In this document: positions 7,010-16,351 of the stretch, in pieces | How the letters are laid out: every line of letters begins with the position of its first letter | How positions within the stretch are numbered: position 1 is the stretch's first letter | From: Bacilli bacterium | GTDB lineage: Bacteria; Bacillota_I; Bacilli_A; RF39; UBA660 | Assembly (NCBI GenBank): GCA_028708945.1 | Contig: JAQVXV010000010.1 | Location: 1-31,092 of the forward strand | Direction of reading: 5' to 3' | DNA length: 31,092 bases | Translations under genes and position numbers: made by a program | The notes under the pieces: model-generated | The model's database searches: none | What the model was told of the DNA's origin: nothing | The model's input: the letters and a program-made list of their open reading frames with translations, nothing else

Positions 7010-7994
7010 CATTTTTAATAAAGTTATAAGCATCTAGACACATTTCATCTAAAGTATGCTTAGCTTCCCAATTTAGTCTTTTTTTAGCATAACTAGAATC
7101 AGCATAACAAGCATCTATATCCCCAGGACGTCTTTCTCCTATTTTATAAGGAATATCTACTTGATTTACTTTAATAAAAGTATTGGCGATATCAAGAACA
7201 CTATAACCATTACCAGTCCCTAGATTAATGTATTCAATCCCGGGATTTAATATCTCTAAGGCGCTTAAATGACCTAGTGCTAAATCAACAACGTGGATAT
7301 AATCTCTAACACCAGTTCCATCGTGAGTATCATAATCATTACCATATACATTTAAAAATGGTAACTCTCCTACAGCTACTTTCATAATATAGGGCATTAA
7401 ATTATTTGGAATATCATTAGGATTTTCTCCAATTAACCCGGATTTATCAGCACCAATTGGATTAAAATAACGAAGAACGACAATTGACCATTCAGGGTCA
7501 GAAACATATAAATCCTTTAAAATACCTTCAATGTATAATTTAGTTGAACCATACGGGTTAGTAGTTGATAATGGAAAATCTTCTTTAATAGGCAATGTTT
7601 TTGGTTTACCATATACAGTAGCACTACTAGAAAAAATAAGTTTTTTGCAATCGTATTTTTCCATAACTTCACACAAAGTTAAAGTTCCATCAATATTATT
7701 ACGATAATACATCATAGGTTTTTTAACCGATTCTCCAACTGCCTTTAAACCTGCAAAATGAATAACCGCATCAATTCCTTCTTTTTGAAATATCTCTTCT
7801 AATAGTAATTCGTCTCTAATATCTCCTTGATAAAACACCAAATCTTTACCAGTAATTATTTTAATTTTATCTACAACTTCTATTTTAGAATTTGATAAAT
7901 TGTCGATAATAACGACATCAAAGTCACTTTTTAATAACTCAACACAAGTATGACTACCGATATAACCAGTTCCGCCTGTTACTAATATTTTCAT
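6996..7994 (-). CDS. galE: UDP-glucose 4-epimerase
   Basis: 332 aa, normal length. It interconverts UDP-glucose and UDP-galactose with bound NAD, supplying galactosyl units for surface glycans or feeding galactose into glycolysis. The N-terminal Rossmann motif is TGGTGYIGSH (residues 6-15). The catalytic Ser124 lies in SSSATVYG, and Tyr148 and Lys152 form the YxxxK motif in NPYGSTK. RYFNPIGA and GTGVRDYIHVVDLA, typical of GalE, follow. The RBS (GTGAG) is weaker than in neighbours. No other sugar gene is beside it. A perfect 14-bp palindrome at 8015-8028 lies 20 bp upstream of its start and could be an operator. Confidence 0.95.
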   Translation of the reverse strand: MKILVTGGTGYIGSHTCVELLKSDFDVVIIDNLSNSKIEVVDKIKIITGKDLVFYQGDIRDELLLEEIFQKEGIDAVIHFAGLKAVGESVKKPMMYYRNNIDGTLTLCEVMEKYDCKKLIFSSSATVYGKPKTLPIKEDFPLSTTNPYGSTKLYIEGILKDLYVSDPEWSIVVLRYFNPIGADKSGLIGENPNDIPNNLMPYIMKVAVGELPFLNVYGNDYDTHDGTGVRDYIHVVDLALGHLSALEILNPGIEYINLGTGNGYSVLDIANTFIKVNQVDIPYKIGERRPGDIDACYADSSYAKKRLNWEAKHTLDEMCLDAYNFIKNEKNL

Positions 7995-8014
7995 AACTCA
8001 CACATAATCTAATT

Positions 8015-8028
8015 ATGGTTATAACCAT
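8015..8028. promoter_or_regulatory. palindrome between galE and clpC, possible operator
   Basis: ATGGTTATAACCAT is a perfect 14-bp inverted repeat without a loop, in the 199-bp divergent region between galE and clpC. Size and symmetry suit a dimeric repressor site. The rest of this region holds AT-rich -10-like boxes and two TTTGACT heptads (8054-8060, 8130-8136). Confidence 0.35.
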
Positions 8029-8193
8029 TAAATAGATTTCTTTCTTTTTATATTTTGACTGTTATTTGTCATTATAATTATACAATATTTTTTATCTTTT
8101 TAAAACCATTATTAAAAAAAATGTTTATATTTGACTATCATAAAAAAACTTTATATTTATAATATTGGCATATAATAATAATGAGGTGATAAA

Positions 8194-10482
8194 GTGTTTG
8201 GAACATTTGATGAAGAAGCAAGAAAAGTACTAATGAATGCAAAAAAAGAAATGTATGAATTAAGACATCCTTATGTTGGTAGTGAACATTTATTATTATC
8301 GATTTTAAAAGATGAAAATAGTGTTTCTAAAAAATTAAAAGATTATAATTTAACATATGAAACATTAAGAAAAGAAATAATTGCAATAATTGGTAAGGGT
8401 ACTAAAGAAAGCGAATATTTCTTATATACTCCTTTATTAAAAAGGGTGATTGAAAATTCGATAGCAGATGGTAAAGAGAATAATGAAAACATAACAATTG
8501 AAATGTTGTTTATGAATCTCCTTGAAGAAGGTGAAGGAATTGCTATAAGATTAATACTAGGAATGAATATAAATATTGATGATTTATATAGTGAATTTTC
8601 CTATAATTCGATTAAAAAAACAAAGTTAAAGAAAACAATGTTAGAAGAAATAGGAGTCGATTTAAATCAAAAAGCTATTAATAATGAAATAGATCCAGTA
8701 ATAGGTCGTAAGAAAGAAATACAAAGGTTGTTAGAAATATTATCGAGAAGAACAAAAAACAATCCTCTTTTAATTGGGGAAGCCGGTGTTGGTAAAACTG
8801 CTATAGTAGAGGAATTGAGTAGATTGATTGTTCAAGGTGATGTACCTTTAAGTTTAAGAAACAAAAGAATAATTAGTTTAGACATGGCTTCAGCAGTAGC
8901 TGGAACAAAATATCGTGGTGAATTTGAAGAAAGAATGCGCAAAATATTAAAAGAAATAGAAGAAAGCAACGATATTATATTATTTATAGACGAAATACAT
9001 ACTTTAGTAGGTGCTGGCGGTGCTGAAGGAGCAATTGATGCTTCTAATATATTTAAGCCATCGCTCGCACGCAATAAAATAAGATGTATAGGTGCTACTA
9101 CTACTGATGAATATAAAAAGTTTATTGAAGAAGATAAAGCGTTAGATCGAAGATTTCAAAAAATTTATATTGAAAAACCAGATATAAAGACAGTAAAAGA
9201 TATTCTTATGCATCTTAAAGATATATATGAGCAATATCACTCTGTTAAAATAAGTGAAGAAATAATTGATTTAATTATAAAATTATCAGAAAAATACATT
9301 CATGATCGTAATCAACCAGATAAATCAATAGACCTTCTCGATGAAGTATGCGCTAAAGTAAGTTTAAAGGAAAGCAAGGAATTATTAAAATATAATCAAA
9401 TAAATAGAGAATTAAAAGAAATAATAAATGCCAAAAATAAAGCAATAAAAAACAATAGTTTTGATGAAGCTTCTAAGTATAAACAAAAAGAAAATAGTCT
9501 AATGAATAAAGTAAATGAATTAGAACTAAAAATATATAAAACTAATAGTACTAAAGAGGTTACTAAAGAGGATTTAAGAAGCATTTTAGCATCTAGAACT
9601 AAACTCCCTATTTTTGAACTAATAAAAGAAAAAAATAACATTATTAAAGATATAGAAAAAGAAATGAAGACTAATATTTTAGGGCAAAATGAAACAATCG
9701 ATAAATTATTGAAAATAATTAAAAGAAAAAAAATGGGATTAGATAACGAAAAAAACTCATCGTTACTTTTTGTTGGTGGTAGTGGAGTGGGAAAGACTGA
9801 ACTTGGTAAATTGTTTGGAAAGTGTTTAGTTGGGAAAGAAAATGTTATTAAATTAGATATGAGTGAATTTTCAGAACCACATAGTGTCAGCAAATTGATT
9901 GGGACATCGGCAGGATATATTGGATATAACGATAACAAAAATATATTTGAAGAAATAAGAAATAAACCGTTTTCAGTATTGATATTAGACGAAATAGAAA
10001 AAGCAAATCAAACAGTTATAAATTTGTTTTTTCAAATCTTAGATGAAGGCCATATTAAAGATTCAAAGGGAAATGTCATTAGATTTGATAACGTGACAAT
10101 AATAATGACTTCTAATATTGGATTTGAAGAAATTAGTGTCGGATTTAATAAAAATAACGAAATTTTTTCAAAATTAAAGGATAATTTTTCTACTTCTTTT
10201 ATAAATAGAATAGATAATATTTTTATTTTTAATAAATTAGATGAAAGTATTATTTTTCTTCTAATTGAAAGAAAAATAAAGGAAATAAAAGATAAGTACA
10301 AAAATGTTAAATTAAACATTGATAAAAATATCTATAAAGAAATTTTAAAAAAATCTAATTATAATGATTTTGGAGCTCGTAAAATCGATAAAATTATTAA
10401 GGATAAAATAGAAAACATTATAATTGATAATTTACTTAAAGAAGAATATGAAATAAATATAAAAGAACTGTCAGTTACATAA
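8194..10482 (+). CDS. clpC: ClpC-type AAA+ unfoldase with UVR insert
   Basis: 762 aa, slightly shorter than the usual ~810. GTG start after GAGGTGAT; the resulting N-terminus ([18 protein letters not shown]) matches the family. Order: Clp-N double repeat (1-140), AAA-1 with Walker A GEAGVGKT (195-202) and Walker B (262-267), UVR-like coiled segment (about 418-445) that separates ClpC from ClpA, AAA-2 with Walker A GGSGVGKT (528-535) and Walker B (595-600), and a VGF loop (649-651), the ClpP-docking tripeptide, after SNIGFEEIS. The C-terminus has the sensor-2 motif FGARK. It should unfold proteins for ClpP. Usual partners ctsR, mcsA and mcsB are not beside it; the gene is alone between a divergent galE and its own terminator. 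Confidence 0.93.
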   Translation: MFGTFDEEARKVLMNAKKEMYELRHPYVGSEHLLLSILKDENSVSKKLKDYNLTYETLRKEIIAIIGKGTKESEYFLYTPLLKRVIENSIADGKENNENITIEMLFMNLLEEGEGIAIRLILGMNINIDDLYSEFSYNSIKKTKLKKTMLEEIGVDLNQKAINNEIDPVIGRKKEIQRLLEILSRRTKNNPLLIGEAGVGKTAIVEELSRLIVQGDVPLSLRNKRIISLDMASAVAGTKYRGEFEERMRKILKEIEESNDIILFIDEIHTLVGAGGAEGAIDASNIFKPSLARNKIRCIGATTTDEYKKFIEEDKALDRRFQKIYIEKPDIKTVKDILMHLKDIYEQYHSVKISEEIIDLIIKLSEKYIHDRNQPDKSIDLLDEVCAKVSLKESKELLKYNQINRELKEIINAKNKAIKNNSFDEASKYKQKENSLMNKVNELELKIYKTNSTKEVTKEDLRSILASRTKLPIFELIKEKNNIIKDIEKEMKTNILGQNETIDKLLKIIKRKKMGLDNEKNSSLLFVGGSGVGKTELGKLFGKCLVGKENVIKLDMSEFSEPHSVSKLIGTSAGYIGYNDNKNIFEEIRNKPFSVLILDEIEKANQTVINLFFQILDEGHIKDSKGNVIRFDNVTIIMTSNIGFEEISVGFNKNNEIFSKLKDNFSTSFINRIDNIFIFNKLDESIIFLLIERKIKEIKDKYKNVKLNIDKNIYKEILKKSNYNDFGARKIDKIIKDKIENIIIDNLLKEEYEINIKELSVT

Positions 10483-10504
10483 AAGCCATTTATTGGTTTT
10501 TTTT
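10481..10504 (+). terminator. clpC terminator
   Basis: AAAAGCCA (10481-10488) pairs with TGGTTTTT (10494-10501) with one G-U, followed by T's to 10504. Confidence 0.65.
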
Positions 10505-10539
10505 AATACTAAAATATAATGGCACTTTAGTAAAAAATA

Positions 10540-10548
10540 TGATAAAAT
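10540..10548 (+). promoter_or_regulatory. extended -10 promoter of the first pilin-adhesin gene
   Basis: TGATAAAAT at 10540-10548, 22 bases before the ATG, with no clear -35. The same block, with ATTATACTAAGGAGTGAC behind it, recurs before four more genes of the cluster, so promoter, leader and RBS are copied as one unit. Confidence 0.55.
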
Positions 10549-10570
10549 TATTATACTAAGGAGTGACCAA

Positions 10571-12115
10571 ATGAATAAAAAAGGTTTTACATTAATAGAG
10601 TTGTTATCAATTATAGTAATATTAGCCGTAATAGCTTTAATAGCGACTCCTAGAATCCTCGATTTAATTAGAAATAGTCAAATTAATTCTTTAATAATTA
10701 ATGAAAATATGTTAGTAAAAGCCGCTAAAACATATGTGGGAGCTAATAACAATATTTTGCCTGTTAATGTTGGTGAAACAAAAGAAATTTCTTTATCTAC
10801 CTTACATACTAATAATTATATAAGTAAAATTGTTTCTCCTTATGATAAAACAAAGGAATGTAATGGATATGTAATAATAACAAAGATAGAAGCTGAAAAA
10901 TATGATTATAGTCCACATTTAAATTGTATAAACAATATAGGTAATTCGACAGACGATGGATTAGTAGCACATTATAAGTTTAATGATTTTCAAGAACCTA
11001 CAGTAAATTTAGTTACCTTACCTTTTGATTTTTCAAGTGGATATTGGAAAAGTGCATCGTCATCTGTTATTAATAGCAAACTATTGAATTTTGATGAATC
11101 ATACACCGCTTGGACCTTTTCTGGTGGTGGGATTGCCAGAACTGGGACTCCGGCCACTTTAGGTTCTAAGTATACAACCACATGGTATATTAAAGCTGGT
11201 ACTGCAAATACAATATCAGTTAATTGGGGCGGTGCTCATCAAGGAACTAAAACAACATTTAAACTAAATTTGGAGACTGGTGTTGTTAGCGAACTTAATG
11301 TAATTGATGGTGAATATTATGAGGTTCATCCTGTTGCAAATGGCTTTTGGCAAATTTCATATTCCTCAACATTAATTTCTGGTACAAATTATTATCCTCA
11401 AATATCAACTGTTTCTGGAAGTGTAATATTGGGGGCTTTACAGATAGAGGCTAAACCATACGCTACTCCATTTGTCGAAGGAACACGCCATGGAACAGTG
11501 ACGGATTATTCTGGGCAAAACAAAAATGTTGATTTAACTTTAGATTTTACACCGAAATGGGAAAATGGTAGTTATTATTTTAATGGTAGTAATACATACA
11601 TTTTGCTTTCAAACGATATTATTTCTACATCAAATGCTAGATTGAAAGGAATTAGTTATTCTATTTGGATTAAACCGGAAAATATAAAAGAACAAAGGGT
11701 TTTGGGTCAACAAATTTCCGTAGGATATTCAGATTATTCAAATGGAGGTATTGGAATAAATAATGCTGGAAAACCAATGATGATTGCATATTCTGATCTT
11801 AATCCCGCGGCATATATATATGCCAGGGGGAGTACAACATTAAAGGTCAATGAATGGGTCCACATAGCTGGTGTATATGACAATAATAACTCTTTATTGA
11901 AAATATATGTTAATGGAAAATTAGACTCTTCACCAAGCGCGATAGGTTTATTTTCAAGATTGCATGAAACAACAACAAATCGAATTGGAAAAAAGGAACA
12001 CGCAAATACATATTTTTATAAAGGTTTTTTGGATGAGGTAAGGATATATAATAGGGTTTTAAACGATTCTGAAATTTGGAATATTTACTCTTCAGAATGG
12101 GGAAAATTTTATTAG
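10571..12115 (+). CDS. prepilin-like protein with C-terminal laminin-G-like domain
   Basis: 514 aa. Type III prepilin leader MNKKG with predicted cleavage before Phe6, Glu at mature position 5, and a hydrophobic helix to about residue 26. Residues 27-125 form a pilin stalk with Cys97 and Cys119 in CNGYV and PHLNC. Residues about 135-300 are a beta-rich region with Trp/Gly patterns ending in LGALQIEAKPYATPFVEGTR, a phrase known from phage-type fibre and carbohydrate-binding proteins. Residues about 335-510 are a concanavalin-like LamG domain (SYSIWIKPE, WVHIAGVYD, IYVNGKLD, FLDEVRIYNRVL). Likely exported and held at the surface by the pilin helix, binding glycan or protein; the ligand is unknown. 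Own promoter and AAGGAGTGA RBS; the next gene starts 36 bp on and may be cotranscribed. Confidence 0.85.
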   Translation: MNKKGFTLIELLSIIVILAVIALIATPRILDLIRNSQINSLIINENMLVKAAKTYVGANNNILPVNVGETKEISLSTLHTNNYISKIVSPYDKTKECNGYVIITKIEAEKYDYSPHLNCINNIGNSTDDGLVAHYKFNDFQEPTVNLVTLPFDFSSGYWKSASSSVINSKLLNFDESYTAWTFSGGGIARTGTPATLGSKYTTTWYIKAGTANTISVNWGGAHQGTKTTFKLNLETGVVSELNVIDGEYYEVHPVANGFWQISYSSTLISGTNYYPQISTVSGSVILGALQIEAKPYATPFVEGTRHGTVTDYSGQNKNVDLTLDFTPKWENGSYYFNGSNTYILLSNDIISTSNARLKGISYSIWIKPENIKEQRVLGQQISVGYSDYSNGGIGINNAGKPMMIAYSDLNPAAYIYARGSTTLKVNEWVHIAGVYDNNNSLLKIYVNGKLDSSPSAIGLFSRLHETTTNRIGKKEHANTYFYKGFLDEVRIYNRVLNDSEIWNIYSSEWGKFY

Positions 12116-12151
12116 CAAAAATTATATTATAAAATAAAGGATGAGGATTTG

Positions 12152-13351
12152 ATGAATAAGAAAGGTTTTACATTAATAGAGTTGTTATCAATTATAGTAA
12201 TATTAGCCGTAATAGCCTTAATAGCAACTCCTAGAATAACAGATGCTATTAATGAAGCAAGGGAAAAAGAGTATAGAATTCAAGAAAATTATATTTCTCG
12301 TGCTGCAATGAATTATGTGGCCGTTAATAGAGAATATATTCCAAATGCAATAGGACATATTAATATTATTAAATTAAATGAATTACAATCATCAAATATG
12401 ATAGATGAAATTTTTGATTCTAAAGATTCGTCTCAAAAATGCGATGGATATGTATATGTGGAAAAAGATGAAAATGTAGATTTAAAAACAAAGTCATTTT
12501 TGAAATGCGGAAGTAATTATGTTACTGAGGGCTATATCGAAAATGCATTTTTTCAAGTTGATTTTTTAGTAGTTGCCGGTGGCGGTGGAAGTGGTAGTGG
12601 TGACCGCGTTGGTGGTGGCGGAGCAGGTGGATTAATTTTTGCACAAAAAATAGTTAATGAAAAGATTAATGTCATTAATATAGGTGCAGGAGGAACAATA
12701 GAAAATAATGGTCAAAATTCCTCTGCTTTTGATTATATAGCAATTGGTGGCGGTGCTGGTGGTTGTTCATCAAATTCAATTAATTGCAATGATGGAAAAA
12801 ATGGAGGTTCTGGTGGTGGAGCAGGTAATGGATCATATTGGTATAACAACATAGGAACAATTATTCCTGGTGGTCTAGGAACTGCTAAACAAGGTAATGC
12901 AGGTGGAAATTCTACATATAGAACCCCTTATACTGGTGGTGGAGGCGGAGGCGCTGGTAGTCCTGGTGTAGATTTTAACCCTACAACAAATCTCAATGGT
13001 AATGGTGGCGATGGTTTGTATTTCGGTGATAAATTTGGAACATCATTTGGTCAAGAAGGATGGTTCGCAGGTGGCGGAGGCGGAGGGTGGTATGGTATCT
13101 CTGGCGGATTTGGTGGCCGTGGTGGTGGCGGTAATTCTAAATCAGCTAGTGTTCTTGTTTCACAGCCTGGTATGCCAAATACTGGAGGAGGTGCTGCTGG
13201 TAGAGGTGGTTCTGGCGGTTCTGGCATTGTATTAATCCGTTACTCAGGATCTCAAAAGGCTACTGGAGGGACAGTTATATCTGTAAATGGTTATACTATC
13301 CATGCTTTTATAGAAGTTGGGACACATACTTTTGAAGTTCTAGATTTTTAA
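12152..13351 (+). CDS. prepilin-like protein with glycine-rich C-terminal domain
   Basis: 399 aa from the ATG at 12152 (a TTG just upstream is unlikely). The first ~26 residues are almost the same as in the gene before, at DNA level too. Stalk residues 27-125 contain Cys97 and Cys119 (KCDGYV, LKCGSN). From about residue 135, VDFLVVAGGGGSG opens a glycine-rich domain with repeated GGGG loops between beta strands, closing with GGSGGSGIVLIRY and GYTIHAFIEVGTH. This pattern is the Gly_rich_2-like type known from fibre and surface proteins of phage and bacteria. It has no clear promoter (spacer 36 bp), so it may share the mRNA of the LamG-type gene. Adhesive role is inference. Confidence 0.83.
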   Translation: MNKKGFTLIELLSIIVILAVIALIATPRITDAINEAREKEYRIQENYISRAAMNYVAVNREYIPNAIGHINIIKLNELQSSNMIDEIFDSKDSSQKCDGYVYVEKDENVDLKTKSFLKCGSNYVTEGYIENAFFQVDFLVVAGGGGSGSGDRVGGGGAGGLIFAQKIVNEKINVINIGAGGTIENNGQNSSAFDYIAIGGGAGGCSSNSINCNDGKNGGSGGGAGNGSYWYNNIGTIIPGGLGTAKQGNAGGNSTYRTPYTGGGGGGAGSPGVDFNPTTNLNGNGGDGLYFGDKFGTSFGQEGWFAGGGGGGWYGISGGFGGRGGGGNSKSASVLVSQPGMPNTGGGAAGRGGSGGSGIVLIRYSGSQKATGGTVISVNGYTIHAFIEVGTHTFEVLDF

Positions 13352-13371
13352 AAACCTTTTCAAAGGTTTTT
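13351..13371 (+). terminator. terminator after the first glycine-rich pilin
   Basis: AAAACCTTT (13351-13359) and AAAGGTTTT (13362-13370) with a TC loop and trailing T; the left arm starts on the last base of the stop codon. Confidence 0.7.
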
Positions 13372-13436
13372 AATTTTTTAGATAATTTAATTAATAATAC
13401 TAATTTAAATATAATTTTTTAATTTATATAAAAATA

Positions 13437-13445
13437 TGATAAAAT
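13437..13445 (+). promoter_or_regulatory. extended -10 promoter
   Basis: TGATAAAAT, 24 bases before the ATG at 13470, followed by ATTATACTAGGGAGTGAC as RBS block. Confidence 0.55.
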
Positions 13446-13469
13446 AGTATTATACTAGGGAGTGACAAA

Positions 13470-14684
13470 ATGAATAAAAAAGGTTTTACATTAATAGAGT
13501 TGTTAGCAATTATAGTAATATTAGCCGTAATAGCATTAATAGCGACTCCTAGGATAACAGATGCTATTAATGAAGCAAGAGAAAAAGAATATAAAATCCA
13601 AGAAAATTATATTTCTAAGGCTGCCATGAATTTTGTAGCTGTCAATAGAGAATACATTCCAGATACAAAAGGATATATTAGTGTAGTTAAATTAAGTGAA
13701 TTACAAGCATCAAATATGATAGATGAAATTTTTGATTCTAAAGATTCGTCTCAAAAATGCGATGGATATGCCTATGTAAAAAAAGAGGAAACTGTTGATT
13801 TAAGAGTAACATCATTTATAAAATGCGGGAGTAATTATATTACTGAAGGTTATGTTGAAGAACCTCTTTCTAAAGTTGATGTTTTAATAGTTGCTGGTGG
13901 CGGCGCTGGTGGTAGTCATGTAACCCAAGTAGGTACGCAAACTGGATCAGGTGGTGGAGGTGCTGGGGGCCTTATATATAGAAGTGATTTTACAGTAGAT
14001 TCATTATCAAATATTGAAGTAATTGTTGGGGCAGGCGGAATTTCTCCTGAAACATTAGGTGCTGGTGAAAATGGCAGTAATTCTAAATTTGGGACATTTA
14101 TTGCAATTGGCGGCGGAGGCGGTGCACACAGAAACTCAGTTCCAAAATCTGGTGGTTCAGGTGGAGGGGTTAATTATAACTCGGCAACAGGTGGTAGTGG
14201 AACAGTAGGACAAGGATATGCCGGCGGTAATGGAGGTAGTTTTTATGGAGGTTCTGGCGGAGGAGGAGCTGCTGGACCAGGAGTAAATGCAACTGGAAAT
14301 AATGGTACTGCTGGTGGAAATGGTTTATACTATGGAAATATATTTGGTGATTCATATGGATCTTTTGGATATTTTGCTGGCGGAGGCGGCGGTGGTACAG
14401 GTAGCGGGACTTTTAATGGCACAGAAGGCTTAGGTGGCCTTGGTGGCGGCGGCAATGGTGGTAATAAGAGTAATGGAACATCAGGATTAATCAATACCGG
14501 ATCGGGTGGTGGCGGTTCAACTAGTCATGGATTCCGTGGTGGAAATGGTGGTTCAGGAATTGTATTAGTACGTTATCAAGGTCCGCAGAAAGCCAATGGA
14601 GGAACAATAACCTATCTAAATGGCTATACTATTCATGCCTTTACTGAGGTTGGAACACACACCCTTAAGATTTTAGATTTTTAA
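13470..14684 (+). CDS. prepilin-like protein with glycine-rich C-terminal domain (second copy)
   Basis: 404 aa. Leader MNKKG/FTLIE, helix to residue 26, and a stalk nearly identical to that of the previous gene (TDAINEAREKEYKIQENYIS) with Cys97 and Cys119. The glycine-rich domain (about 137-380) differs in its loops and order of GGGG blocks but keeps the frame VDVLIVAGGGAGG at the front and GGSGIVLVRY plus GYTIHAFTEVGTH at the end. So stalk and domain edges are conserved and the middle varies, as expected for paralogs that exchange or diversify binding loops. It has its own promoter and terminator. Confidence 0.83.
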   Translation: MNKKGFTLIELLAIIVILAVIALIATPRITDAINEAREKEYKIQENYISKAAMNFVAVNREYIPDTKGYISVVKLSELQASNMIDEIFDSKDSSQKCDGYAYVKKEETVDLRVTSFIKCGSNYITEGYVEEPLSKVDVLIVAGGGAGGSHVTQVGTQTGSGGGGAGGLIYRSDFTVDSLSNIEVIVGAGGISPETLGAGENGSNSKFGTFIAIGGGGGAHRNSVPKSGGSGGGVNYNSATGGSGTVGQGYAGGNGGSFYGGSGGGGAAGPGVNATGNNGTAGGNGLYYGNIFGDSYGSFGYFAGGGGGGTGSGTFNGTEGLGGLGGGGNGGNKSNGTSGLINTGSGGGGSTSHGFRGGNGGSGIVLVRYQGPQKANGGTITYLNGYTIHAFTEVGTHTLKILDF

Positions 14685-14686
14685 AT

Positions 14687-14710
14687 AAAAACCTTGAAAG
14701 AGGTTTTTTA
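14687..14710 (+). terminator. terminator after the second glycine-rich pilin
   Basis: AAAAACCT (14687-14694), 6-base loop, AGGTTTTT (14701-14708) and further T's. Confidence 0.7.
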
Positions 14711-14743
14711 TATTGAATAATTAATGTAAATAATAAAAAAGTA

Positions 14744-14752
14744 TGATAAAAT
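14744..14752 (+). promoter_or_regulatory. extended -10 promoter
   Basis: TGATAAAAT, 27 bases before the ATG at 14780; the leader has a small insertion (ATTGTTAGATACT) relative to sister genes. Confidence 0.55.
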
Positions 14753-14779
14753 TATTGTTAGATACTAAGGAGTGACAAA

Positions 14780-16267
14780 ATGGATAAAAAGGGTTTTACA
14801 TTAATAGAGTTGTTAGCAATTATAGTGATATTAGCCGTAATAGCATTAATAGCGTCGCCTAGAATAGTAGAAACAATCGAAAAATCAAGAATCGAATCTT
14901 ACAAACAAAATATGCAAACATTAATTGAAATTTCGAAAAAGTATGTGTTATTAAATAGGGCTAGGCTTGATTTGAAATTGGGTGAATCTATTGAAATAAC
15001 ATTAGCAGATTTAATAAATGCTGATTTAATAGATAAAATAGACAGCCCATGGGGTGATAATGGGTGCAATGGTTATATTATTGTAACCAAATTATCTGAT
15101 AAAGATATAGATTATAATCCTCATTTAAATTGTTTTGCAAATATTGGAGATAATAGTGAAGATGGTTTGATTGTTCATTATAAATTTGATGATTTTCAAG
15201 AACCAACAGAAAATATTGCAAATTTAAGGATTAGTGGTATGAATAACATTACTTATAAACAAGTTGGGAAGGAAAATGGTTATGATAAGTATTCTATTAG
15301 TGGAACTTGGAATTCTGGAAGTTATCCTTATTCATTTAATTTAGGTTCAAATTATTATAATGCTAATAAGAGTTATAGTGTTAGTTGTGAAATATATACA
15401 AATGTCAAAGAAAAATTCACCTCGGATTTTGGAGTAATAAATATAGTAAATGATTCTAATATGACAGGTTTAAGAACATTAGTTCGGAACGATAATTATA
15501 GTGCACGAATGGATTATATTCATAGTATTAATATGAGTAATCCAAGTTATATAATTTCAAGACCAATTGCAAATGGTACTACTTTTGATCCGAACACAGA
15601 TTTTGTTTATGTGAAAAATTATCAAGTAGAAGAAAAACCATATGCGACACCATATACATTTAGTATTAGGGAAGGAATTATAAAAGATTACTCTAGTAAT
15701 GGAAATGATGGGTTATTAGAAAAAACAACAACGCCAAGGTGGGTGGATAATTGTTATTCTTTCGATGGTTTTAATGATTTTATTGCACTAGATCAAGATT
15801 TTAATAATTTTGGTAATGAAGGTGATTTTTCAATAAGTGCATGGATAAAACCTAGCAATAATAAGAGGAGTGCTATTATTTCATCAGGGTATTTACAGAC
15901 TGAATATGGGAGATTTGGTTTATATTCAGATGGTGTATATGTAAGGGATGGTGGAAACAATCACATCAATGCTCTATCTGTTGATCACTTTGATAATAAA
16001 TGGCATCAAATTATTGGGGTATTCAATCGTTCTCAAAATAAGATAATATTTATTGTTGATGGTAAATTAAAATCATCAAGTAATTGGAATGGGACACTTT
16101 CTTATGATACAGGAGATATGAGTATTGGTAATCTTATTAGACCATCAGGGATCAATGAATTTTATTTTAATGGCTTAATTGATGATGTAAAAATGTATAA
16201 TAGAGCTTTAACTATAGAGGAAACAGAGAAAAATTATAACATTGATTTAGTAAATTATGTAAAATAA
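14780..16267 (+). CDS. prepilin-like protein with C-terminal laminin-G-like domain (second copy)
   Basis: 495 aa. Leader MDKKG/FTLIE and helix; stalk with Cys96 and Cys118 (CNGYI, PHLNC), then the linker DGLIVHYKFDDFQEPTEN shared with the first LamG-type gene. Residues about 150-295 are a beta-rich region ending in VEEKPYATPY. Residues about 330-490 are a LamG-like domain (DFSISAWIKPSNN, KWHQIIGVFNRS, FIVDGKLKSSS, FNGLIDDVKMYNRAL). The stalk past residue 30 is clearly closer to the next gene than to the glycine-rich ones. Binding partner unknown; surface display is inferred from the pilin leader. Own promoter; no clear terminator before the next gene. Confidence 0.84.
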   Translation: MDKKGFTLIELLAIIVILAVIALIASPRIVETIEKSRIESYKQNMQTLIEISKKYVLLNRARLDLKLGESIEITLADLINADLIDKIDSPWGDNGCNGYIIVTKLSDKDIDYNPHLNCFANIGDNSEDGLIVHYKFDDFQEPTENIANLRISGMNNITYKQVGKENGYDKYSISGTWNSGSYPYSFNLGSNYYNANKSYSVSCEIYTNVKEKFTSDFGVINIVNDSNMTGLRTLVRNDNYSARMDYIHSINMSNPSYIISRPIANGTTFDPNTDFVYVKNYQVEEKPYATPYTFSIREGIIKDYSSNGNDGLLEKTTTPRWVDNCYSFDGFNDFIALDQDFNNFGNEGDFSISAWIKPSNNKRSAIISSGYLQTEYGRFGLYSDGVYVRDGGNNHINALSVDHFDNKWHQIIGVFNRSQNKIIFIVDGKLKSSSNWNGTLSYDTGDMSIGNLIRPSGINEFYFNGLIDDVKMYNRALTIEETEKNYNIDLVNYVK

Positions 16268-16320
16268 TTAATATAAAGACTTTGTTTTTTAAGTGTGGTT
16301 AGTGAATTTTACTTAAAATA

Positions 16321-16329
16321 TGGTAAAAT
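16321..16329 (+). promoter_or_regulatory. extended -10 promoter
   Basis: TGGTAAAAT, 22 bases before the ATG at 16352, followed by ATTATACTAAGGAGTGAC. Confidence 0.55.
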
Positions 16330-16351
16330 TATTATACTAAGGAGTGACAAA

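Noticed and set aside
8832..10319. Three minus-strand open frames opposite clpC
   Set aside because: They lie within a full-length conserved gene, have low-complexity hydrophobic translations from AT-rich codons, and lack start signals.
10571..10700. Phase-variable A6 tract in the pilin start regions
   Set aside because: Runs of five to six A (Lys codons) are ordinary in this AT-rich genome and all copies are in frame.
12560..14560. CRISPR-like or minisatellite arrays in G-rich parts
   Set aside because: The repeats are irregular GGN codon runs inside open reading frames, with no constant repeat and spacer lengths.
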